The position numbers and the translations under genes were made by a program. Shown here one piece after another: positions 1-5,092 of a DNA stretch of 5,092 nucleotides (position 1 is its first letter; each line of letters begins with the position of its first letter). Origin of the DNA: an uncultured archaeon A07HN63. GTDB lineage: Archaea; Halobacteriota; Halobacteria; Halobacteriales; Haloferacaceae. The stretch spans positions 17,940-23,031 of the forward strand of contig KI543205.1 in NCBI GenBank assembly GCA_000496215.1. Reading direction: 5' to 3'. Below the pieces are notes generated by a model, which was not told the origin of the DNA, did no database searches, and saw only the letters and a list, made by a program, of their open reading frames with translations.

Positions 1-2
1 TG

Positions 3-35
3 AACGGACACATACTTGAGGCATCCGGCGGCCGG
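3..35 (+). other. Out-of-frame upstream piece of the Bat-type regulator
   Basis: Read in the third forward frame, these bases give NGHILEASGG. This resembles the stretch that Bat-family proteins carry just before their 'W-x-(hydrophobic)-x-(hydrophobic)-R-F' strand. The continuation (SWVFQIRF) lies in the second forward frame, where a TGA at 17-19 blocks any further upstream reading. The piece therefore looks like the same gene, separated by a one- or two-base indel between about 27 and 40. The match is from memory of the family pattern. It is short and runs off the window edge. Confidence 0.5.
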
Positions 36-43
36 ATAGCTGG

Positions 44-367
44 GTGTTTCAGATCCGATTTCGATCCCACGACGCGCTCGCGACGTTTCAGGAGATTTGT
101 TTTGACGGTGACATTCCTATCGGCGTACGGAAAATATACAATCCCACCAGACCCGACGCCGGTCCGTGGTACGGACTCACGGCACCACAACGGGAGGCGC
201 TTATGTACGCCGTCGAAATGGGATACTACTCGCTACCGCGACAGATCTCGACACAGGAAGTCGCCGACGAGTTCGACATCTCAGATCAGGCCGCAACGGA
301 GCGGCTGCGACGGGCAATTGATACTCTCGTCACGAATACGTTACTGCTTACTACGGCCTCCGAGTGA
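44..367 (+). CDS. Bat-type (HTH_10) transcription regulator, C-terminal fragment
   Basis: This is the C-terminal part of a haloarchaeal bacterio-opsin-activator-like DNA-binding regulator. Residues 1-34 (from GTG 44) match the end of the central Bat region: the RF strand, the 'DALATF' helix, and 'VRKIYNP'. Residues 43-100 are a complete HTH_10 domain: YGLT..QREAL, then GYY..PR, 'STQEVADEF', and the recognition-helix segment ISDQAATERLRRA, ending near NTLL. GTG 44 is only the first formal start. The frame is open from base 20 after a TGA at 17-19, and the residues before GTG (DSW) still fit the family, so the real protein began outside the window and is broken by a frameshift near 27-40. Full-length relatives usually carry REC, PAS or GAF domains N-terminal to this part; none can be seen here. 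It is followed by a spacer of nearly 400 bases, so it is unlikely to share an operon with the photolyase. The target promoter is unknown; the neighbouring photolyase is only one possibility. Confidence 0.88.
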   Translation: MFQIRFRSHDALATFQEICFDGDIPIGVRKIYNPTRPDAGPWYGLTAPQREALMYAVEMGYYSLPRQISTQEVADEFDISDQAATERLRRAIDTLVTNTLLLTTASE

Positions 368-459
368 CCGAGCGGTCAAGATCGATTGATAAATACACGC
401 TTTGTATCTTGCATGCCAGTACGAATACCATTAGAGTCCAGTGGATATCTCTCTGCTCG

Positions 460-482
460 ACCCAAGTGGTCGCTGCTTGGGT
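460..482. repeat. 7-bp inverted repeat (possible hairpin)
   Basis: ACCCAAG at 460-466 pairs exactly with CTTGGGT at 476-482 across a 9-base loop. It lies about 95 bases after the regulator stop, with no T-run directly behind it, so a terminator role is not well supported. It could be a small RNA stem, a protein-binding site, or chance. Confidence 0.3.
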
Positions 483-539
483 AGGGGGAGTCGCCTTGTA
501 GGTAATTGAAGAGCAAAATGAAGAACAGAGAGCAATCAA

Positions 540-571
540 ACGAGAGGGCAACCCCAGATTCCCGCTCTCGT
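540..571. repeat. 7-bp inverted repeat with 18-base loop
   Basis: ACGAGAG at 540-546 is the exact reverse complement of CTCTCGT at 565-571. The 18-base spacer is too long for a tight hairpin, though GGG and CCC runs inside it could pair further. No function can be assigned. Confidence 0.22.
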
Positions 572-727
572 ACGGGCATCCGGCTGGCTTTCCCCGGTGG
601 CGAAGGCGAACACACGCATCCATCGTCACAACGACACCAATACAGATGACGGGACACTCACAACTAGTGACTCCTACCAGCGGCGAAAGACAAATTGATC
701 CGCTATCCGGTATCGAGCGACAATACA

Positions 728-734
728 CATATAT
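728..734 (+). promoter_or_regulatory. TATA-like element upstream of the photolyase gene
   Basis: CATATAT lies in a locally AT-rich patch. In archaea transcription starts roughly 25-27 bases after the TATA centre, which here would be about base 755-758. That is next to TTG 758 and about 57 bases before the preferred GTG start at 815. No purine-rich BRE is evident immediately upstream, so this is a weak call from sequence resemblance only. Confidence 0.35.
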
Positions 735-814
735 GATTCAGTCGCCTAAACCAGATATTGACTCAACCCATCGTCGGTGAGACAGAATCGTACAGCCTCA
801 CAGACCCAAACAGG

Positions 815-2329
815 GTGCCGTGGATACTGGGCACCCAGCTCCACCCGGACGCCGGCCCGCTTGCCCGGGCTCCCGATGGCTCACGCGTTCTTTTGATCGA
901 AGCCCACGACTTCGCCAGACGGAAGCCGTACCATCACGACAAACTGACGCTCGTGTTCAGCGGCATGCGGCATTTCAGAGACGAACTTCGGGAGCAGGGG
1001 TATACCGTCGAGTATATCAAAGCTGACACGTTCGGTGACGGCCTGGCGACGTACTTCGAGCGGTATCCCGACGACGAACTCGTGGTGATGCGGTCGCCGA
1101 GCCACCGCAGCGCCGACAGGTTTCGCGAACTGGTCGAGGAAGCAGACGGTCGGCTCGATATCGTCCAAAACGAGCTCTTCGTCGGAACCCGCAAAGCCAT
1201 CGACCAGTGGGCCAACGAGACGGACAAGGACCCGTTCAGACACGAGACGTTCTACCGATGGATGCGCACGCAGACCGGCGTGTTGATGACCGACGATGGC
1301 GACCCGGAAGGCGGCGAGTGGAACTACGACGACGACAATCAGGAGTTTCCACCTGCGTCGTGGGAGTCACCACCCGTGGCCGTCCCCGAGCACGACGAGT
1401 TGACGGCTCAGACGAGCAGGTGGGTCGCCGACGAGTTCGACGTCTGGGGCGAGACTGACGAGTTTGTCTGGCCGGTCACCAGAGCACAGGCACAGGCGAA
1501 ACTCGACCACTTCGTCGAGACGCGGCTGCCGGAGTTTGGACCGTATCAGGACGCGATGCGGAGCGACGACTGGGCGATGGCGCACGCCCTGCTTGGCTCC
1601 TCGGTAAATCTTGGATTGCTCCACCCGTGGGAAGTCGTCCAGCAGATCGAGCAGGCGTACGACGAGCGCGACGATGTGCCGCTCAACTCCGCCGAGGGGG
1701 TGTTGCGTCAGCTCATCGGCTGGCGTGAGTTCATGCGTCATGTCTACCGTCACTCGATGCCCGACCTGAGCAGTGCAAACCAGCTTGACGCCGACCATGA
1801 TCTCCCCGAGTTTTACTGGAGTGGCGAGACGAATATGGAGTGTCTCAGACAGACGGTCGAAGATGTCGAACAGCGGGGGTACTCACACCACATTCAGCGA
1901 CTGATGGTGCTGGCCAATTTTGCGACGCTGTGGGGTGTTGAACCCGCCCAGCTCAACGAGTGGTTCCACGCCACGTACGTCGACGCCTACCACTGGGTGA
2001 CGACGCCGAACGTCGTCGAGATGGGCCAGTACGCCGATGGCGTCTTCGCCTCGAAACCATACGTCTCCTCGGCGAACTACATCGACAAGATGAGCGACTA
2101 CTGTGGCGACTGTTATTACTACAAAACGAAGGATACGGGTGAGAAGGCCTGTCCGTTCAACGCGCTATACTGGGACTTTCTGGACCGAAACGAGGACCAG
2201 TTACGCTCCAACCACCGAATGGGGCTGATGTACAGCCACGTCGATTCCAAACAGGATAGCGGCGCGATAGACGAGATCAAGGATCGTGTCGCAACACTTC
2301 GCGAAAAGGCGGAGTACGGTGAGCTGTAG
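815..2329 (+). CDS. FeS-BCP / PhrB-class cryptochrome-photolyase (probable (6-4) photolyase)
   Basis: A flavoprotein that would use blue light to repair UV lesions in DNA; the characterised Agrobacterium relative PhrB repairs (6-4) photoproducts. The N-terminal antenna domain starts at ILGTQL and includes 'RRKPYHHDKLTLVFSGMRHF'. The FAD-binding helical domain includes NSAEGVLRQLIGWREFMR. Counting from GTG 815, C343, C430, C433 and C446 match the four [4Fe-4S] ligands of PhrB in spacing to within one residue. H358-H359 (YSHHIQRLM) match its active-site His pair, and W335 and W383 match its electron-transfer tryptophans. All of this is from recalled family data. I chose GTG 815 because the family begins only a few residues before LGDQL and the resulting 504 aa fits the roughly 500-aa norm. 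TTG 758 would add 19 residues with no family match. Neither start has a clear Shine-Dalgarno. ATG 733 is out of frame and stops after 15 codons. The gene is complete, with TAG at 2327-2329. A cryptochrome-like signalling role is possible but less likely with the repair residues intact. Confidence 0.95.
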   Translation: MPWILGTQLHPDAGPLARAPDGSRVLLIEAHDFARRKPYHHDKLTLVFSGMRHFRDELREQGYTVEYIKADTFGDGLATYFERYPDDELVVMRSPSHRSADRFRELVEEADGRLDIVQNELFVGTRKAIDQWANETDKDPFRHETFYRWMRTQTGVLMTDDGDPEGGEWNYDDDNQEFPPASWESPPVAVPEHDELTAQTSRWVADEFDVWGETDEFVWPVTRAQAQAKLDHFVETRLPEFGPYQDAMRSDDWAMAHALLGSSVNLGLLHPWEVVQQIEQAYDERDDVPLNSAEGVLRQLIGWREFMRHVYRHSMPDLSSANQLDADHDLPEFYWSGETNMECLRQTVEDVEQRGYSHHIQRLMVLANFATLWGVEPAQLNEWFHATYVDAYHWVTTPNVVEMGQYADGVFASKPYVSSANYIDKMSDYCGDCYYYKTKDTGEKACPFNALYWDFLDRNEDQLRSNHRMGLMYSHVDSKQDSGAIDEIKDRVATLREKAEYGEL

Positions 2330-2362
2330 CGGGCTCTCAGATGATATCGTAACAGAGTAATG

Positions 2363-2415
2363 ATAAAATTCTATTACGTTACTGTACATATAACTTCGAT
2401 CTGACATAATTTTAT
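2363..2415. repeat. 8-bp AT-rich inverted repeat
   Basis: ATAAAATT at 2363-2370 is the exact reverse complement of AATTTTAT at 2408-2415. It interleaves with, rather than nests inside, the 11-bp inverted repeat at 2376-2426, so both could not form simple hairpins together. In so AT-rich a spacer this could be chance. The downstream copy overlaps a TATA-like sequence. Confidence 0.35.
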
Positions 2416-2426
2416 TACAGTAACGT
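2376..2426. repeat. Exact 11-bp inverted repeat before the kinase gene (operator candidate)
   Basis: ACGTTACTGTA at 2376-2386 and TACAGTAACGT at 2416-2426 are perfect reverse complements, separated by 29 AT-rich bases. A further GTAAC lies at 2349-2353. The first arm abuts one TATA-like element (CATATAA, 2387-2393). The second overlaps the end of another (TTTATTA, 2411-2417), about 17 bases before the start codon. A dimeric regulator binding both arms would cover the promoter of the downstream kinase. This placement is observed; the function is inferred. Confidence 0.6.
2387..2417 (+). promoter_or_regulatory. Probable archaeal promoter of the sensor kinase gene
   Basis: Two TATA-like elements occur: CATATAA at 2387-2393 and TTTATTA at 2411-2417. 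The second is centred 29 bases before ATG 2443, the spacing expected for the leaderless transcripts common in haloarchaea, and no Shine-Dalgarno precedes the ATG. The first would instead give a leader of about 25 bases. The presence of its own promoter argues that the kinase is not only read through from the photolyase gene. Confidence 0.5.
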
Positions 2427-2442
2427 TGCTATCGTTAGTATT

Positions 2443-4980
2443 ATGAGCGGAACAGCAGGGATAGACGTTCTCCATGTTGACGATGATCCGGATTTCGTGG
2501 ATGTGGCGGCTGACATACTTGAAGAAGAGTGTGGTGATTTTACTGTCGAAACAGCGACGAGTGCCAGTGAGGGACTGGATCGACTGGCTGCGGACGACTT
2601 CGACTGTGTGGTGAGCGATCACATGATGGGTGGGCAAAACGGCATCGAGTTTCTCAGAGCAATCAGAGAGCGTGATTCCGATCTGCCGTTCATCCTGTTC
2701 ACCGGCAAGGGGAGTGAGGGGGTTGCCAGTGACGCAATCTCGGCTGGTGCGACCGACTACCTGCAGAAGCAGATCGGCAACGACCAGTACACGGTGCTGG
2801 CAAACCGGATCGAAAACGCTGTCGAGCAGCATCGTGCCCAGCAGCGTGCCACCAAACTCGAACGGATTCGGGCTCTCACAAGTGATGTCAATCAGGCACT
2901 CATGCGGGCTGACTCGCGGTCGATGGCCAAAACCCGTGTGTGTGAGATCATCAGCGACTCCGACCCGTATCTGTTCGCGTGGATCGGCGAGGTTGATGCG
3001 GACACCCAGGAGATCAGACCCCAGGCATCGGCCGGCGTCGAAGAAGGCTATCTCGATGATATTACTGTCACGGCAGATGATACCCCGACAGGGCATGGTC
3101 CCGGTGGCACGGCCATTCGTGAACGGCGTGTCGCCGTCACCCAGAATATCAGCGAGGATCAGCAGTTCGAAGAATGGCGGGAGGAGGCCGTTGCGCGTGA
3201 CTATCAGGCTGTGGCTGCCGTCCCCCTGGAACATCAGGAACGCCTCTACGGCGAGTTAGTCGTCTATGCAGAACAACCACATGCTTTCAACGACCGCGAA
3301 CAGGAACTGCTCGCGGACCTCGGCAGAGATATCGGGAACGCTATTCACTCACTGGCGCTACAGGAGGACCTCCGGACGCAGCAAAATCGACAGCGAGCGC
3401 TGTTTGAGAACGCGCCGAACTCGGTGATTGCCTGCGACAAAGCTGGATCCTCACACCGGATCGTCAATGTCAATCACGCGTTTGAGGAGACATTTGGATA
3501 CACCGCCGAGGAGATCATCGGCACCGATGTCGCCGATATACTCGTTCCTGACGATGGGATGGTGGCCCACGATCAGTTCCGTGAGCGGGTAGAGACTGGC
3601 GAATCGATCACCACCGAGGTCGAACGGATAACGGCCGATGGTCCACGCGAGTTTCTGTTACACGTCATCCCCTACGGCGTAGCCGGCGATACAATTGAGG
3701 GTACCTACGCGTGGTACATGGATATCACCGACCGCAAGCAGCGTGAACGAGAGATTGATCGGAGAAACTCGATTCTCCGAACCATCCTCGAAAATCTCCC
3801 GATGGGAGTGCTTGTCGAGGATGCCGACAGCGACATTCTCATGGCAAACGATCAGTTATGCGATATATTCGACGTTCCCCTGACCGGCGATGAATTAATC
3901 GGACGTGACTGTGATTCGGCGGCCGAACAGATCAAGGATCGGTTTGCCGACCCCGAGGCGTTCATCGCGGGAGTAGGCGAGCGGCATGCCAACCGGGAGA
4001 TGGTTCACAACGAAGAACTCCGCCTCGATGATGGTCGCACAGTTGAACGCGATTATCTGCCCTACAGTCTCCCCGAGGGGGACGCAAATATGTGGGTATA
4101 TCGTGACATCACGACGCGAAAGAAGTACGAACAGACGCTCAAGGAGCTCATTGCGTCCACGCAGGATCTACAATCCGCAACGACCCCTGCGGAGGTCGCG
4201 ACAATCGGCGCCGAGACAGCAAAAGGCGTGTTTGATCGACCGATCAATGGGGTCCACCTCTACGATGAGAGCGACGACGAACTCAAACCAGTGTCGTGGA
4301 CAGGGGCTGTCGAAGAGCAGCTTGGTGCGGAGCCCCCCGCGCTCCCCGTCGAGGATAGTCTGGCAGGGCAGGTCTACCGGACGAAAGACCGGAAGAGCTA
4401 CGGAAACATCGCCGAGCAACCCGAGCAGTTTGCCAGTGAGACCCCGTTTCAGAGCGAACTGATATGTCCGCTCGGCGATCACGGGGTGTTTATTCTGAGC
4501 GCGACGGAACCGGATGCCTTCGATCAGGTCGACGAGACGCTTGCACAGCTACTGTCGACCAGTCTTACAACGGCACTCAACCGTGTCGAACAGCGACAAC
4601 AGCTCGAAACAAAGAACGAACGACTTGACGAGTTTGCGAGCGTCCTGTCACACGACCTGCGAAACCCACTCAACGTTGCTGAGGGTCGGCTGGAACTCGC
4701 TCAAGGAGAGTTTGACAGCGAGCATTTCGCTCCAATCGAGCGGTCGCATACCCGAATGCGATCCCTGATCGAGAGCCTGCTGGCACTCGCTCGAAAGGGC
4801 AACGATATCGGTGAGTTCGAGCCCGTTGATCTCGACTCGTTTGCCCAGAAATGCTGGCGAAATGTCGACACCGAGCAGGCAACACTGGAGACCACCACCG
4901 ATCAGACCATCCAGGCCGACCGAAATCAACTCAAACAGCTGCTGGAAAATCTACGTTCGAAATGCGGTCGAACACGGTGA
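2443..4980 (+). CDS. Hybrid sensor histidine kinase REC-GAF-PAS-PAS-GAF-HisKA, frame broken in the ATPase domain
   Basis: A soluble (no membrane segment seen) multi-sensor kinase of the haloarchaeal type with an N-terminal receiver. Domains by residue: receiver 7-125 with acidic pocket D13/D14, phosphoacceptor D59, T87 and K109; GAF about 140-308; PAS about 315-432 ending in DITDRK; PAS about 440-560 ending in DITTRK; GAF about 575-728; HisKA about 730-800 with H737 in SHDLRNPL as the autophosphorylation site. The predicted signal is an internal ligand or redox/light cue through GAF and PAS; the cofactor is unknown. The receiver has Gly at the usual DxxMP proline (G63). The reading frame ends at TGA 4978-4980, eight residues after the N box LLENL (833-837), and those eight residues are off-frame. 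As written, the 845-residue product lacks the ATP-binding domain and could not autophosphorylate; related kinases continue for roughly 100 more residues. ATG 2443 is the first ATG, and it follows a well-placed promoter. The partner regulator is not in the window. Confidence 0.93.
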   Translation: MSGTAGIDVLHVDDDPDFVDVAADILEEECGDFTVETATSASEGLDRLAADDFDCVVSDHMMGGQNGIEFLRAIRERDSDLPFILFTGKGSEGVASDAISAGATDYLQKQIGNDQYTVLANRIENAVEQHRAQQRATKLERIRALTSDVNQALMRADSRSMAKTRVCEIISDSDPYLFAWIGEVDADTQEIRPQASAGVEEGYLDDITVTADDTPTGHGPGGTAIRERRVAVTQNISEDQQFEEWREEAVARDYQAVAAVPLEHQERLYGELVVYAEQPHAFNDREQELLADLGRDIGNAIHSLALQEDLRTQQNRQRALFENAPNSVIACDKAGSSHRIVNVNHAFEETFGYTAEEIIGTDVADILVPDDGMVAHDQFRERVETGESITTEVERITADGPREFLLHVIPYGVAGDTIEGTYAWYMDITDRKQREREIDRRNSILRTILENLPMGVLVEDADSDILMANDQLCDIFDVPLTGDELIGRDCDSAAEQIKDRFADPEAFIAGVGERHANREMVHNEELRLDDGRTVERDYLPYSLPEGDANMWVYRDITTRKKYEQTLKELIASTQDLQSATTPAEVATIGAETAKGVFDRPINGVHLYDESDDELKPVSWTGAVEEQLGAEPPALPVEDSLAGQVYRTKDRKSYGNIAEQPEQFASETPFQSELICPLGDHGVFILSATEPDAFDQVDETLAQLLSTSLTTALNRVEQRQQLETKNERLDEFASVLSHDLRNPLNVAEGRLELAQGEFDSEHFAPIERSHTRMRSLIESLLALARKGNDIGEFEPVDLDSFAQKCWRNVDTEQATLETTTDQTIQADRNQLKQLLENLRSKCGRTR

Positions 4981-5092
4981 TACAGAGTTACGATCACGAT
5001 TGGCGATCTCGATGACGGTTTTTGTGGAGGACGACGCCCCGGGATACACCGGATGACCGTGACAGCGTCTTTGATCTCGGCTATTCGACAGC
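4952..5092 (+). pseudogene. Rest of the kinase HATPase_c domain, scattered over three frames
   Basis: Conserved ATPase-domain pieces continue directly from LLENL but in changing frames. RNAVEHGDTE lies in frame 2 (4958-4987), TITIGDLDDGF in frame 1 (4990-5022), VEDDAPG, the G1 box, in frame 2 (5024-5044), and PDDRDSVFDLGYST in frame 3 (5049-5090). Joined, they read like an ordinary haloarchaeal HATPase_c segment, lacking only the GTGLGL box beyond the window edge. At least four indels are needed, near 4954, 4988, 5020-5024 (next to a run of five T) and 5045-5048. The motif residues themselves are intact, which suggests very recent damage or base-calling errors rather than old decay. Confidence 0.85.

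Larger units (their letters stand above)
368..727 (+). other. Spacer without a supportable gene
   Basis: About 360 bases between the regulator stop and the promoter region of the photolyase gene. The open frames on the minus strand (351-728 and 376-657) are Cys- and Ser-rich, poor in acidic residues and match no family I know, so they do not look haloarchaeal. A 43-codon plus-strand frame (518-649) is equally unconvincing. I see no tRNA cloverleaf, transposase remnant or CRISPR repeat. The only structure is two short inverted repeats, listed separately. Confidence 0.6.

Noticed and set aside
594..608. Stretch CCGGTGGCGAAGGCG identical to a conserved piece of bacterial 16S rRNA
   Set aside because: The flanking bases do not continue as 16S rRNA on either side, and the archaeal version of that site differs as I remember it. 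A 15-base match is best read as coincidence.
518..649. 43-codon plus-strand ORF beginning MKNREQSNER
   Set aside because: No ribosome-binding site or close promoter, low-complexity Arg/Ser/His content and no family resemblance; length is within chance.
351..728. 125-codon minus-strand frame across the first spacer
   Set aside because: Cys- and Ser-rich, few acidic residues, no recognisable motif, and it overlaps the regulator end. Composition is unlike its neighbours.
881..1243. Minus-strand frames inside the photolyase gene (881-1243, 934-1227, 1367-1798)
   Set aside because: They are shadows of the strongly supported plus-strand photolyase and show no domain of their own.
2330..2372. Terminator for the photolyase gene directly after its stop
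   Set aside because: No stem followed by a T-run lies just after 2329. T-rich patches further on are better explained as promoter elements of the kinase gene.
2374..3234. 286-codon open frame on the minus strand opposite the kinase gene
   Set aside because: It mirrors the receiver and GAF coding region, whose codon bias keeps the opposite frame open. Its product matches no family I know and lacks the acidic composition of halophile proteins.
4951..4990. Programmed ribosomal frameshift in the kinase
   Set aside because: At least four shifts in different directions within 140 bases would be needed, and no clear slippery heptamer is seen at the first break.

Overview
The window reads as haloarchaeal chromosome. 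The proteins are rich in Asp and Glu, codons favour G or C at the third position, ribosome-binding sites are not obvious, and spacers are AT-richer than genes. The families present (Bat-type HTH_10 regulator, REC/GAF/PAS histidine kinase, FeS-type photolyase) are all common in halophilic archaea. All supported genes lie on the + strand.

Layout: (1) About 3-367 holds the C-terminal end of a bacterio-opsin-activator (Bat) type regulator. The last part of its central region and the whole HTH_10 DNA-binding domain are readable, but the frame changes near base 27-40. (2) Bases 368 to about 757 hold no gene I can support, only two small inverted repeats and, at the end, a TATA-like element. (3) Bases 815-2329 (or from TTG 758) encode an intact cryptochrome/photolyase of the FeS-BCP / PhrB class (COG3046), with all four iron-sulfur cysteines and the active-site His-His pair. 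(4) Bases 2330-2442 form an AT-rich spacer with an exact 11-bp inverted repeat around and overlapping TATA-like elements, just upstream of the next gene. (5) Bases 2443-4980 encode a large hybrid sensor kinase, REC-GAF-PAS-PAS-GAF-HisKA. Its reading frame breaks exactly at the N box of the ATPase domain. The rest of that domain is still recognisable to the window end, but spread over all three forward frames.

Functionally this is a DNA-photorepair enzyme flanked by a transcription regulator and a signalling kinase. A light- or stress-response link is tempting but rests on adjacency only. I see no clearly new system. The most notable signals are the cluster of about four frameshifts in the last 140 bases, a further frameshift at the very start, and the inverted-repeat operator candidate before the kinase. 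Because indels occur only at the two edges while 4.9 kb in between is clean, low-quality ends of a short contig are a serious alternative to real gene decay.
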